The notes beneath the pieces are model-generated. The model saw nothing but the letters and a program-made list of their open reading frames with translations, was not told the DNA's origin and made no database searches. A program made the translations under genes and the position numbers. A stretch of DNA of 64,000 nucleotides. Origin: Limnanthes douglasii subsp. nivea (lineage: Eukaryota > Streptophyta > Magnoliopsida > Brassicales > Limnanthaceae). Shown piece by piece: positions 1 through 10,630 of the stretch. The stretch is from NCBI GenBank assembly GCA_036936605.1, contig JAUPFV010000004.1:296340009-296404008 (forward strand). Reading direction: 5' to 3'. Within the stretch, counting starts at the first letter, position 1; every line of letters begins with the position of its first letter.

Positions 1-69
1 CATCACTTTTTCATTTCTCCATTTCAGAGATTTTTACTTCTTTTCTCAAAATATTTCTTGTGTAGGTTT

Positions 70-1437
70 ATGTTCACAACGAGAAACTCTTTAGTGAAAG
101 GTGGTTGGCTAAATCTTTCAGAGTTAGAAAAAGCGCAAAAGTTGAGCGAGAGAGGTGCATTGCTGAGGGTCTTCCAGTTTCTCCAATCAGTAAGCCCGAC
201 ACACCATCTTCAAAAGCTGATCGAGGATCATATTCTGCTAAAAGTGGCAAACCTAATCGTTTGTTTCAGACGAGCCTCTCGCCCATTCTGTCAGGCCCTC
301 TGTTCAGGAATCTCAGCCCTCTGTTGTGCAGGAGAAAGCAGTATCTAGTACAAGAAAACCCTCTCTGTTCATTGCTATGGGGTCAGACACTGAGAAATCT
401 CCAGAAAACGTTACTCTTCGCCGGAAAGGCCGTCAAGTAAAGGGTCAGGCAACTGTCTCTCAACCCAAGTCCCCAAAGTCAGGGCCCTCTAAGTCTGGGA
501 CCAAGGATAAAGCTACTGGATCAGGGGCATCTATTAGAATCCCAAAAGACGAATCCTCTGGTCCGGAGGATACCAGAATTAGCTCTCATAATGAGCCCTC
601 CGGAACTAAGCCCATGTCGGACACCAGACCCCTAAGAGAGGCTGATGCTCAACCGTCCGGACAACCTACTGAGCCAGCCACCAGCACTATCCCACCAACA
701 CCGGCTGATAAAAATTCCATGGTGATGGAGGATAGTATAGAAGATGCTCCATTTGAGACCGACGCTTCTGGGCAAACTGGGGATGCTGCCATTGATAAAA
801 AAAGGCAAAGGCAAAGAGAAAATATGTCTGAAACATCCGGATCTGCCGGAGTGTCTGGAACGTAAGATGGCTCCTTGTTTCCACAAGGTCAATATCAAGT
901 ATCTGCTGGCCATGCAGAATATCCATTATGTATATACTCATACTGCCGAGTTGGGCCGGATCCGGACACAATGCGGGATCCCTGAATCTGTAAAGGTGAG
1001 GATACCAGTCACTCCAGAGACCCCGATGGACTGCAAACTCAGCGAGATAGTCATTTGTACGGAGCTGTTTAACTGGGGGCTCAGATTTCCCTTGGATCCA
1101 GAAATTGTCAGGTATTTTCACCTGATAAAACTCTGTCCAAGCCAGCTGAGTCCCAATGCTTGGTACACCCTCATCTCCTGTATTATGGCATCAAGGCTCT
1201 CCGGAATACCACTTCCAATGGAGCAGTTTGATGTTGTGGTCGGCCTTTGTAAGAACCATCATATCCCATTCTACCACTTTAATATGGGAGAAAATTTTGA
1301 GGTGGTGGATGACTTGCTTGAGTCAGAGAAAAATTAGAAGACCTAATTTATATTCATCAGCGGAGCATGGGAAAATGGGAGGAAAATCAAGGCTGGCATT
1401 AACCCTAGTATGCTCACCAGCAGATGGAAGAGCTCAG
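70..1437 (+). pseudogene. Antisense gene of element A, exon 1 (frameshifted)
   Basis: This matches exon 1 of the antisense gene at 43177-41845. The start at 70 gives MFTTRNSLVKGGWLNLSELE, like MFTARTALIKGGWLNLSELE in the intact copy. The reading frame then shifts several times (pieces end near 348, 440, 865 and 1337). The best-kept part, about 860-1335, covers the globular region with PETPMD, FNWGLRFPLDPEIVRYFHL and PSQLSPNAWYTL, which resembles Pfam Transposase_28 (PF04195, 'putative gypsy type transposon'). The exon ends at 1437 before GTAAAT, the position of the donor site in the intact copy. Coding is broken, so no full protein is expected. Confidence 0.8.
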
Positions 1438-1479
1438 GTAAATATCTCATTATGTTTGTCTTTTGTTTCTTTGTAAAAA

Positions 1480-2525
1480 GGGTCAAGCTATATATACCCA
1501 AATGTGGTTTAAGTATACCCAATTTTGAGTTTACCGAAATGTGGTATAAGTTTACCCAAATTTTGACAAAAATACCCTTTTCTAGGTATATAAGGTTTTT
1601 TTTTACTAACCTTATCCACCTCATTTTTTATCTTACACTCTCTAACTTCTCTCTAAAACCTTCAAGTTCTCACTAATTTATCCGGCGAACTAAAATCCGG
1701 CAAACTAAAATATGGAAACTTAGTCTTAATATCAAAATTTAGGGTTATGGTTAAATTCGGTACAAAGGGTCTGTACCGGCCGGTACACCCCCTCTGTACC
1801 GATGGTACAAAGCGTAGCGTACCATAATCCACGATACGCTCTGTACCATCGGTACAGAGGGGGTGTATCGGCCGGTACAGACCCTATGTACCGATGGTAC
1901 ACCCCCTCTGTACCGATGGTACACCCCCTCTGTACCGATGGTAGAGAGCGTATCGTGGATTATGGTACGCTACGCGTGTACCATCGGTACAGAGGTTCTG
2001 TACCGGCCGGTATACCCCTGTACATATGGTACGCTCAGCCTTTGCAAATGGCCATTTTCCGGCAGAACATCCTAAAATTATGATTTTTTTACCTAATTCA
2101 ACCATAACCCTAAATTTTGATATTAAGACTAAGTTTCCATATTTTAGTTTGTCGGATTTTAGTTCGCCGGATAAATTAGAGAGAACTTGAAGATTTTAGA
2201 GAGAAGTTAGAGAGTGTAAGAGAAAAAATGAGGTGTGTTTTTTAGGCAATTTGAATGTTCAAGAACAATTTGAAGAATTTCACAAAATTGTAGTAATATG
2301 GGGTTTGATCTAGTAGAGAGTTTTGTTTTTTTGGGTATACATAGCCAAATAGATTGTTTTGTGAATTAGGTGTATCTAGGATATACTTAGTGTTTTTTTT
2401 ACTTAGTGGAAATTCGGATATTAAATGAAAGTTCAAGGGTTTTTTCGTCCTAAAAAAGTCAAACAAAAGTCAACTGCGTTTTTTGGGTATACTTAAACCA
2501 CATTTTGGTATATATAGCCATACCC
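1480..2525. mobile_element. Non-autonomous Mutator-like (MULE) foldback element
   Basis: Its ends are inverted copies over about 42 bp, with four mismatches by eye, starting GGGT. A perfect 9-bp target duplication, TTGTAAAAA, lies at 1471-1479 and 2526-2534; 9 bp is the usual MULE length. A second inverted pair of about 150 bp lies further in (about 1614-1760 against 2085-2232), so most of the element could fold back on itself. The middle is a palindrome-rich array. No transposase is encoded, and the short ORFs inside are not convincing. Confidence 0.85.
1768..2040. repeat. Palindromic GTACCGATGGTAC array in the MULE core
   Basis: The motif TGTACCGATGGTAC and its variants recur about eight times in both orientations, mixed with GTACCGGCCGGTACA palindromes. 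Two longer blocks containing the string ACGCTCTGTACCATCGGTAC or its complement are inverted copies of each other. The block is G+C-rich compared with its surroundings and is open in several frames, which explains the spurious ORFs there. Confidence 0.8.
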
Positions 2526-2566
2526 TTGTAAAAAATTTGTTCCTGAACTTCCTATTTTTTTGTTAG

Positions 2567-4082
2567 TGCTGCCGAAAGAGTTCTCCGATTATGTGGAGGA
2601 GGGGTCGGCCACATGTACCAAGCTGAACGCTTTAGCCTCTGATAAATGGGGAAACCATTTCCACAACTGCTTCACCTCCGGAAATTTAGTGAGGTTCCAT
2701 CTCTGGAACACAACGGGCTGGAGAGACCTTACTTGGGAGGAGCTGATCACACCGCCTCCTCCGACTGTCATCCTCAAGAGAAGAGAAGAGGAGTATGGTA
2801 AACTGGCCTTGCCTGCTAGAGCTAAAGCTCCAAGCAAGATGAAGGGAAAGAAAGGCAAGAAGAAACAAGCTGCAGCAGAGGTTGTTCAAGGTTTTGTCGA
2901 GGAGATCGCCCCGACGAGTCAGGGAGTGCAGGCCCAAGGGGGAATCGATGCTACTCTACTTCAAGTAGTTGAAAATGAGAGTATTAGGGAGGCAGGTGGA
3001 CCTTCAGATCCTCCAAAGGCTCCTAAGAAGGACCGAAAATGGGGAGCAAATAGTGAAGAGAGGGCAGCTAAGAAGAAGAAAATTTCTGCGGGGGATGAAG
3101 TTTCCCTCCGACTTTTGGAGTCTCTTCCTCCGGCCTACCCAACAGACCCCACTCTGGCAGAGCAAATCCCAAGTGGTCTACAGGCCGGAGAGGGTACCGG
3201 AGGGGATATCAATATTGACGGAGTGGACATCATTGGCTTCCAAAACACTGACTTTACTTTGATGACCTTGAAAAAGATGACTTTGCTGGCCCCTACCTTC
3301 CCCCAAGTTCCTCAAACATGGGTACTTTCAATAGTAAGTCCTTCACTGTTTCAGGGGAGAATGACACGGTGACTCACTCCCTGTTGGGCCATATTCAACC
3401 AGTGCTCAACTTGGAGAGGCAAGTGCGAAGTCAGTCTGCCCTTATCAACACACTCAATGCAGATAAAGAGACCTTATCCAATGACCTTCTAAATGCCAAT
3501 CAAAGTGTTGAAGAATTAAGGAAAGAGCTCGGGGAGTTAAAGAAAGGGAAAGAAGACCTGGCAACCAAGTTGGCCACTTCGGAGAAGGCCAACACATAGC
3601 TCCACACGAAGTCTTCTGGCTTAGAGAGGGATCTCTCCACTTTGAAGGAAGAGGTGAAGACTAAGGATAATAATGTCCAAGCCTTGTCTAGTGACAAAAC
3701 TTTCCTTGAAGGCACAGTGTCCATAGTTACCAAGGAAAATGAAGATTTGATAAAAGAGAAGGAGAAGACAATCCAGGCTAGGGTCGATGCATACCCCAAC
3801 GAAGTGATAGATTCTCTAGAAAAGAGGTATGCCGAAGTTAAATCCGACACGGTCTTGCTTTTTCATCGAACATTCCCGAAGAGGACACTTGGTACTCTGT
3901 GGCAACATGTGGAATACGAAGACTTCCCATTCCATAGTATGGCAGATGGCGATAAGCACAACTACTCCAGTGGTATGGATGATACTACTGACGAGGAAGA
4001 AGGGACCAGAGAGAGCTCCAATGATAAACCCAAAGATCCAAAGAAGAAACAAGATGATGCAAGAACATCTAAGGGAAACTAG
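2567..4082 (+). pseudogene. Antisense gene of element A, exon 2 (frameshifted)
   Basis: This matches exon 2 of the antisense gene at 41764-40218. It opens with LPKEFSDYVEEGSATC, then HLWNTTGWRDLTWEEL, the lysine-rich KMKGKKGKKKQ, a heptad-rich coiled coil (about 3400-3830) and an acidic tail ending at a stop at 4080-4082. The frame breaks near 3350 and again near 3600, where a TAG ends one piece. The order of parts is the same as in the intact copy, so this is a decayed orthologue rather than a different gene. Confidence 0.8.
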
Positions 4083-4678
4083 CCCTAAGGTTTTAACTAT
4101 TTTCTGTTTTTTATGACATACCAAAGTCATTGGATAGCCAAGGCATTTTGTAATTGTGTCTGGTTTGAGTCCGGTCAAGCTCTTTCTTTTTAGAATCAAA
4201 GTCCTTGGATGGCCAAGGCACTCTTTATGTTTTAATATCATCCTCCGGTGTTAGTCGAACAGTTTTACTTTTCCAAATTCTTGCTTTATCTCATATTCGC
4301 TCAATCTTAATGGCTGGTGTTTAAATAGCCCCTAGTTATTTTACAAGGATTTTAAGACGAGAGTGTTTAAATTCTCCGATGACAAATGTTAAATGATCAT
4401 CATTCTACCTGATCAATCCGACTTGTCAAAGATACTTAGAAGTCTTTAAAGAAACTGTAAATCAAACAACTCCGAATATTTTAAGAAGGCATCAAATTTT
4501 ATGAAAAAAACTCGGACACCTCATTAAAACCTCCCCACGCCACCAGGGTAGGAAAGAGTATGCCCCCTAATATTTACATAGGCTTTAAACAAGTAAATAT
4601 TTTATACAACTTTCATTCTAGATACATCAGGAGGTGTTCAATGTTTCAAGGGTGGTTCAAGACTCTTCCATCTTTGTC
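4083..4678. other. Gap between converging antisense gene and pol of element A
   Basis: This is the 3' flank shared by the antisense gene (plus strand) and pol (minus strand). It holds the paired hairpins listed separately. Near 4530-4570 it has a stretch like the region after pol in the intact element (about 39750-39830), including a form of GGGGGCATACC. No coding sequence was seen. Confidence 0.6.
4138..4218 (+). terminator. Paired CCTTGG/CCAAGG hairpins after the antisense gene of A
   Basis: The second hairpin is perfect: CCTTGG at 4203-4208 and CCAAGG at 4213-4218. The first is partly decayed around CCAAGG at 4138-4143. Both lie within about 140 nt after the antisense stop codon. The intact element has the same pair at a similar distance (40074-40177). 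A role in 3'-end formation is an inference. Confidence 0.45.
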
Positions 4679-5866
4679 TTAAAGCCTGAATGTTCCAGGC
4701 TTAAATTTTTCCACGACCACATAAGGCCCTTCCCAGTTTGGAGCGAGCTTGCCAAACTGATTTTCTTTAGTATGTAAGAAGACTTTTCTCAATACTTTAT
4801 CCCCCGGTTGAAAATTCCTTCTTCTGATTCTGGAAACAAACCTACTTCTCATTAAACCTTGATGATGGGTGGCTCGAAGATGAGCCTTAACCCTTTTCTC
4901 TTCTATTAAGTCCAATTGACTTCTGACTGCCACTTCATTAGCCTGTTCCGAAATATTATCGACTATGTATGATGGAAGAGTTGCCTCTATAGGAGCAATC
5001 GCATACATACCATATACCAAGGCAAACGGAGAGTCATGTGTAGCAGCTCCAGGAGTAGTCCGGTAGGCCCATAGTACTTCTTGTAGATAGCTTGGCGACT
5101 TTCCAGTAGCCCCTTCTAAATTCTTTTTGAGAACGGACAAAATGGTCTTGTTTGCCACTTCAACCTGATCATTCGCCTGTGAGTGGAAATGAAAATATAA
5201 GACATGATGAATGCCCCTAGAAGCACAGAAACTCTTCATATCCTTGTTATCGAATTGTGGTCAATTGTCTGTGGTTATCTTTTGTGGAACCCCAAATTTG
5301 CAACAAATATTAGATAAGATAAATTTTATAACAGCTTTCGAGGTAGTTCCTGCTAAGGGGGCTGCCTCTATCCACTTTGAAAAATAATCAATGGCTACAA
5401 TAATAGTTCTGCACCCTCCGGACGCCATTGGTAGAGATCCCACCAGATTTAGTCCCCAACGAGCAAAAGGTATTGGCTCAGAAATTGATTCCAAGAGGAC
5501 AGTTGGGATATGAATTTTGTTACCATATCTTTGGCATGGATCACATTTCTTTACCAATTCCTTGGCATCTTCCATTATGGATGGCCAGTAGTATCCGGCC
5601 AATAAAACTCTTCGGGTTAAAGCTCTATAACCATAGTGTGCTGACCCTTCACCATCATGCATTTTGGACAGCACTATTTGGGACTCTTCAATCCCCAAAC
5701 AACGCAAGAAAGGTCTACTAAAAGACTTCTTGTAAAGGATGTCTCTTATGATTAAAAAACCACGAGCCCTGTACTTCATTTTTCTTGCTACTTTTTTTTC
5801 CGGAGGCAAAATGCCATCTGAAATGTATTGAAGAAGAGGATACATCCACTCTTTAGGTTGAACCAC
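4679..5866 (-). pseudogene. Integrase of element A
   Basis: The minus strand from 5866 encodes the HHCC zinc region (HDGEGSAHYGYRALTRR, then CDPCQRYGN) and the catalytic core start (ARWGLNLVGSLPMASGG, DYFSKWIEAAPLAGTT). Coding continues after a break at about 5240-5261, where TTDN is followed by a stop, into HPQANDQVEVANKTIL-like sequence and the C-terminal TNWEGPYVVVEKFKPGTFRL-type region ending at 4679. It corresponds to 38580-39752 in the intact copy. An N in place of the usual D (LNLVGS) near the first catalytic site and the internal stop indicate loss of function. Confidence 0.8.
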
Positions 5867-6013
5867 CTGTATACTTCAACTTTCCTCATCTTCCTTGCTC
5901 TGATTGGGTTGAATGGATGGGAATTCTTGCACATGAATACATGGGTAGGACTTAGAGTATGCTATGGTTGCCAAGGAATCTGCTAGTGTGTTCTCCGATC
6001 TGGGTATATGCTC

Positions 6014-7035
6014 TTAGCTGATATTTTTGAAGTTAACTGCCACCTTTTTAAGGATGAATACATATTTAATCAACTGCTCCTTTTTTGCCTCAGATTGACC
6101 TTGGGCATGATGGATAAGAAGCTGAGAATCACTCATCAACCTAACTCTTTTGGCTCCATAAAGCAAGGCTAATTTTAAACGAGCTATAAAAGCTTCGTAT
6201 TTGGACTCATTCTTTGAAGCCCTGAAAGCAAAACATATAGCTTGGTATAACTTGTTGTCGTACGGAGAGTTTGAACATATCCAAGTACCATAACCCATGG
6301 TACTTGATCCACCATCGGTCCGGACAACCCATGTCTTCTTAGTTTTTTCATCTATAGTTTGTTTAATACTTTTGTCCGAATGGAATTCAACTAGGAAATC
6401 AACAACAGACTGTGCTTTGATTGCAGTTCGAGGGGCAAAATCAATGTTATAGTCTCCCAATTCTACTAACCACTTGGTCAAGTTGCTTGATATGTCTGCC
6501 TTTTGAGGAACACTTTTCAAGGGAAAAGACGTCCAGACGACAATAGAATGAGACTAAAAGTAGGGCCTCATCTTCCTGGCAGCAATTACCAAAGCTACCG
6601 CTAGTTTCTCGAGTTTTAAATACCTTTTTTCAGCATCGATCAGGCTTTTGCTGATGTAGTACACCGGACGAGGATAATTGTTCATATTTCTTACTAGCAC
6701 CGCACTTATAACACAATCAGAGACTGCTATCTGTCCGATGATCTTGAGATAAAACAATTTAAAGCAGCCAACCTTCTTGTCAACCTTTCCACCTCTTTAA
6801 TATTCCGAGGAATATCCATCTGTAATAAAGCATTAAACTAGTTTGGATCAGGCTGTATCTCTTTCTCACTTATCACATACCCGAAAAACTTCCCGGAGTG
6901 TACCTCAAAAACACATTTTTCTAGATTTAATTTTAAATTAACTTTTACCAAGTTGGCAAAAGTCTCTTGGAGATCTGCCAAGTGTAATTCTTCTTCAATA
7001 CTTTTTACCATCATTTCATCAATGTAGACTTTCAT
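6014..7035 (-). pseudogene. Reverse transcriptase end and RNase H domains of element A
   Basis: The minus strand from 7035 gives MKVYIDEMMVKS, the RT active-site box in which the usual YIDD reads YIDE, then the RT thumb, the first RNase H (YYISKSLIDAEKRYLKLEKLA, about 6680-6590) and the second RNase H (VRTDGGSSTMGYG and SDSQLLIHHAQG, 6340-6110). Frame breaks lie near 6838, 6757 and 6520. Two RNase H domains in a row are characteristic of Tat-lineage elements. Everything upstream of the YIDE box is missing. Confidence 0.8.
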
Positions 7036-7084
7036 ATTTCTTCGATTTTGATCATCTATTTACATTCGTCTTAGAGCTATGTTA

Positions 7085-7600
7085 ACTTTTGAGCCCATGA
7101 TGATGATTCGTTCGATTATGAACTAATCGTTGTCATGGAACTCTAACGGATGTGTTTGAATAATATTTATGGCTTGATTGTTTGATTGATTTTTTAGATA
7201 CGTTTATCGGTTCCTTCAGTATGGTTGTGCTTATCGTTAGATGCGTCGCGAACATCTAGTTTGTTAATCTTTAATCTTTAATCTTTAATCTTTAATATTT
7301 AATCTTTAATCTTTAATCTTTAATCTTTAATCTTTAATCTTTAATCTTTAATCTTTAATCTTTAATCTTTAATCTTTAATCTTTAATCTCGTTAGTTAAT
7401 TTTCTTAGTTATATTTATTCACCCATACTTTATTACTCGTGCAAGCATTAGTCAATAATAATACGTTGTTGCATAAGTGAATTCTTGTCATAAACACTTG
7501 GTCTTCGTGGGAACGAACTTACTTACTCATTACTTGGTACTATTTGACCACGTATGCTTGCGTGAGAAAAGGGTTAACAATAACCATATTACCTCTAAAC
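7085..7600 (+). repeat. LTR-like repeat, copy 1
   Basis: This is homologous to 9760-10500: both have CATGATGATGATT near the start, AGATGCGTCGCGAACATCTA in the middle and, near the end, CTTCGTGGGAACGA followed by a TTGACC...CGTATRCTTGCGTGAGAAAAGG block. That ending resembles the 3' part of Athila-type gypsy LTRs, but I did not find matching coding sequence beside it. The family name is therefore tentative. Confidence 0.5.
7262..7388. repeat. (AATCTTT)n microsatellite
   Basis: About 18 copies of the 7-bp unit AATCTTT run almost without interruption (one unit reads AATATTT). The homologous copy at 9940-9960 has only one such unit, so this array expanded after the two repeats separated. The unit is not the plant telomere repeat. 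Confidence 0.95.
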
Positions 7601-8330
7601 AGAATGATATTGTCACAAATGGAGAAAAGGTAATAAAGGCCATCGAGTTTCTTCACTATGATTACATCTTGTCTCCATCCCTGGAATATGAAAATCTCAT
7701 GTCAAATAATCATAGTCTTAATCAAGACAACATAAGAAGCTTACCATCTACACCAATACTAAAGAGAACAAGAACAAGAACAAGAACAAGAAGGGTTCTT
7801 TAGTTATCAAGTCTCTGTAATTTACATAAACCAGAATATCTACACTTAAAATTCCATTGTGATCAAGATTCTTAATTAGAAAATTCGAGGGATTGGCAAA
7901 AAATTCTCTTGGAGAAGGCTGAAATCTATTTTGTTCAAAGAAAATATTAATTTTCTCATACCATTTATCAACTCAATCCACCAGGAGAACATTGATGCTA
8001 AGATTCGCTACAAATATTACAAAGCTAATACTCCCAATAATATATGGGTTTTCTAGAATGATGATCTAATGCTTAACATTCTTATGGATCAAATTTATTG
8101 CATCCATGTTGAAATAAAACACACAAACATTGACAAAGTTTTCTTAATCACATCTATCTACGCAAAGTTCCAGAGAGCTAATAGAATTTATCTTTGGAAT
8201 ACCCGTAGATATATCTCTACCACTGCCAAGGAATGGATGGTGTTAGGAGATTCTAACTCTATTTATTAATCTGATGAGTAGTTGGTTGTTCTACCTACTG
8301 TCATTGATAAGTGCATTTCATATCACTTAT
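7600..8330 (+). pseudogene. LINE fragment: end of ORF1 and start of endonuclease
   Basis: From about 7805 the sequence follows the ORF1/ORF2 junction of the LINE at 29481: GTGATCAAGATTCTTAATT corresponds to its ORF2 start MIKILNWN. Further on, 8069-8269 encodes ITSIYAKFQRANRIYLWNT and WMVLGDSNSI, matching the endonuclease motif seen as VLYAKSQRYQRIILWET in the other LINE. The stretch 7600-7800, ending in an arginine-threonine run, may be the end of ORF1. The copy at 53165-53500 matches about 7800-8125. It is truncated and has stops. Confidence 0.7.
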
Positions 8331-8650
8331 TACGCTTCCATTATTCTTAAAATCATCACCGGCTCTCAAGTATTCGTTGAGTTTTAACATGTTTTTCCAG
8401 TATTATTAAAGTCGCTTGTGCCGCGGGTAAATTGTGACAATATTAATAAATTTGGGTTGAAATTGAAGAAACTGGAAAATTAATGTATTTAGGAAAATTT
8501 TGGAACAGTTGAAAAGAAAAGAAAATATATTAATGCTAAAAATATATTATGACGAGTGATTTTCCAAAAGAAAATATATTAATGCTTAAAAATATATTAT
8601 GACAGTGATTTTCAAAAAAATATATATATTAATGCTTGAAAAATATATTA
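8280..8650. repeat. A+T-rich sequence with a roughly 53-bp tandem repeat
   Basis: From 8519, a unit of about 53 bp beginning AAAATATATTAATGCT and containing AAATATATTATGAC runs for two full copies and a part copy, up to the MITE. The part before 8515 is A+T-rich, and I recognise nothing in it. Confidence 0.75.
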
Positions 8651-8903
8651 CTCCATCCGTTCCATATTAATGGACGTTTAAGGTGGGAGCACAGATATTA
8701 AGGAAACTCATTATGAGTTCTCTTTCCTATAAAAATTAAAGCATGAATAAATTTAATTGGTCAATTATAATAAAAAGCTGTCGTTTGATAAAAAAAAGCA
8801 ATTGCTTTCATTGGCTATCAAATTGAATATCATTTAATATTACATTGGTAATTGGGAATTAATTTAGTTTCTTAAAACGACCTATAATAAGGAACGGAAG
8901 CAG
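8651..8903. mobile_element. Stowaway-type MITE (Tc1/mariner family)
   Basis: The ends are inverted: CTCCATCCGTTCC at the left and GGAACGGAAGCAG at the right, with a further match over the next 20 bases. The element is flanked by TA on both sides (8649-8650 and 8904-8905), the target duplication of this family. The left end is close to the Stowaway consensus CTCCCTCCGTCCC. It is 253 bp long with no coding capacity, and lies in the tandem repeat just before it. Confidence 0.9.
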
Positions 8904-9300
8904 TAATGTTGAAAAAAAAAGGAAAATATATTTTCTAAGATATTGTTTAAAATATTAAATTAAGAAGAAAATATTAAAGCGAAGCATAAAAGGAAATTAA
9001 TACTGAATTAAGAAAAGAATATTAGATTAATCCGAATATTTTGTTTAGCTATATTGTTTAAAATATTATTTTATTTAATATAAATATTTACGTTACATAA
9101 TTTAATTGTTTATATTATTTTATTTAACATAAATATTTATGTTACGTAATTTAATTGTTTTTAGGGTTTCGGCAGAATATCTATATAAAGAGACAGACGT
9201 AAAAGAGAAAGAGGTGTTTCTTGTCTTTCGGCAAAATACAAATAAAAAAATAGAAAAAAAAGAGAATAGAAAAAAGGAAGAAGAAAACGTCGAATTGTCT
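8904..9300 (+). other. A+T-rich region with a short direct repeat and a TATA box
   Basis: Two copies of a roughly 50-bp unit containing ATATTATTTTATTTAA and TTACGTAATTTAATTG-like strings lie at about 9062-9162. A TATATAAAG sequence follows near 9180. With the repeats downstream this may be the promoter part of a long LTR whose 3' part is 9760-10500. That is an inference. No gene was seen. Confidence 0.4.
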
Positions 9301-9468
9301 ACTCACTATTACGACAGACTCAGAAAAGTAAAGGAGAGGATCATGTCTGTTATAAAGCAAGCGGCAAAAGCAATTAACGGCGGCAACTCACTATTACGAC
9401 AGACTCAGAAAAGTAAAGCAGAGGAACATGTCTGTTATAAAGCAAGCGGCAAAAGCAATTAACGGCGG
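9300..9468 (+). repeat. 85-bp tandem duplication
   Basis: Two copies of an 85-bp unit starting ACTCACTATTACGACAGACT and ending in GCAATTAACGGCGGCA lie head to tail, and a short third piece (GGCAAAAGCAATTGACGGCA) follows. The only differences are single bases such as AGGAGAGGATCATG against AGCAGAGGAACATG. The ORF over it has no recognisable product. Confidence 0.85.
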
Positions 9469-9510
9469 CAAAAGCAATTGACGGCAAGCGAACTTTGAGT
9501 TTTTTTTTGT

Positions 9511-9750
9511 TTAATTTTTCTATACTTTTTTTAATTTATTTTTATTCTTATTTTTATACATCACGCTATTTTAATTTTTCTATACTCTTTTTAATTTATT
9601 TTTATTCTTATTTTTATACATCACGCTATGTTAATTTTTCGATACTCTTTTTAGTTTATTTTTATTCTTATTTTTATTCATCACGCTGTGTTAATTTTTC
9701 TATACTCTTTTTAGTTTATTTTTATTCTTATTTTTATTCATCAAACTATC
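9511..9750 (+). repeat. 60-bp tandem repeat, four copies
   Basis: The unit is exactly 60 bp and contains TTTTTATTCTTATTTTTATA followed by CATCACGCTAT. Four copies follow one another without gaps. Because 60 is divisible by three, one frame stays open and gives a Phe/Tyr-rich ORF, which is a by-product of the repeat rather than evidence for a gene. Confidence 0.9.
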
Positions 9751-9759
9751 TTAAATTTT

Positions 9760-10500
9760 AAGACCATGATGATGATTTGTTCGATTATGAACTAATCATT
9801 GTCATGGAACCCTAGCGGATTTGTTTGAATATTATTTAGGGTTTATTGCTTAATTGAATTTTTGAGTTATATTTATCGGTTACCTAGTATGGTTGTTATT
9901 TTTGTTAGATGCGTCGCGAACATCTAAATTGTTTATCTTTAATGAATGCGAAAGTATATTTAAGGGTTAGAACTTGCCATGCTAGCATAGGTTCTTGAAT
10001 GATTCATATTGTGATTGTTCATGATTCGTAATATGTCATTAACCATATCATATTACCCTATGTAATCGAAATAGGTAACTTGTGCTTAAAACCAATTGTA
10101 CCTCAATTCATATAGACATATAGGATTGTCATGCATGCGGTGTCTGCTTAACTGCTATCTCTTCTGTGGTTGTTTAGGTTTACGTGTACTGAAAGGTAGC
10201 GTATTCTGATTTTGTGTTATCTGATTAGTAATCGTAGTTATCTTACATATTGATTAAGTATATTAATACTCTAAGTAAAATAAACAATGAAGTTAGGGTT
10301 CCATGTTTTCTCTCGCATAAGTTAATCTTGTTAGTTAATTTTCTTAGTTATATTCATTCACTCATACTTTATTATTTGTTCCAGCAGTAGTCTAATAATC
10401 ATACATTGTTTTCTTATACACCTAGTCTTCGTGGGAACGATATTTCTTACTTATTACTTCTACGATTTGACCGCGTATACTTGCGTGAGAAAAGGACTAA
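9760..10500 (+). repeat. LTR-like repeat, copy 2
   Basis: This is the second copy of the repeat at 7085-7600, and it is longer in the middle. It ends with GTCTTCGTGGGAACGAT, GATTTGACCGCGTATACTTG and CGTGAGAAAAGG, a plausible LTR 3' end. The 60-bp and 85-bp repeats to its left may belong to the same LTR. Confidence 0.5.
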
Positions 10501-10630
10501 CAGTCATAAAAGTTCTGAAGATTTTAATGATGTTTTTCGAGACTATTTTTGATCCAGATAGTTTAGCGCTGGAATTTATGAAGACTGGCGATCACCCGAA
10601 GAATGCGCTGAATTGACAGTTGGGAAAGGA
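10501..10630 (+). other. Short unassigned stretch before an LTR
   Basis: This joins the LTR-like repeat to the LTR at 10631. The last bases, TTGGGAAAGGA, are purine-rich like a polypurine tract, which would fit the end of another gypsy copy sharing this LTR. Nothing else is recognised. Confidence 0.3.

Larger units (their letters stand above)
1438..2566 (+). other. Intron of the element A antisense gene, enlarged by a MULE
   Basis: The intron starts with GTAAAT at 1438 and ends with a T-rich tract and TTAG at 2566. It sits where the intact element has an 80-bp intron (41844-41765). Almost all of its length is the mobile element at 1480-2525; without it the intron would be about 75 bp. After 2566 coding resumes with LPKEFSDYVEEG, matching LPKEFGDYLKAG in the intact copy. 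Confidence 0.75.
1..7035 (-). mobile_element. Tat-lineage Ty3/gypsy retrotransposon A, 5'-truncated and decayed
   Basis: A minus-strand LTR retrotransposon. Reading down from 7035, the minus strand gives the end of RT, RNase H, a second RNase H and integrase (to 4679). The plus strand of the adjoining 70-4082 carries the antisense gene seen in the intact element at 33546-44112. This order (pol, then an antisense gene before the 3' LTR) and the second RNase H fit the Tat lineage. The 3' LTR would lie left of base 1. Gag, protease, the N-terminal part of RT and the 5' LTR are missing; homology stops near 7036, where unrelated repeat DNA begins. Frameshifts and stops make it a dead copy. Confidence 0.85.

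Noticed and set aside
1802..2105. Overlapping ORFs of 70-93 aa in the MULE core.
   Set aside because: They come from palindromic GTACC repeats and have no codon or domain signal.
7262..7388. Interstitial telomere repeat.
   Set aside because: The unit is AATCTTT, not AAACCCT, and it clearly expanded from one unit in a mobile repeat.
9495..9761. 88-aa ORF rich in Phe and Tyr, possibly a membrane protein.
   Set aside because: It is a translation of a 60-bp tandem repeat with no start context or domain.
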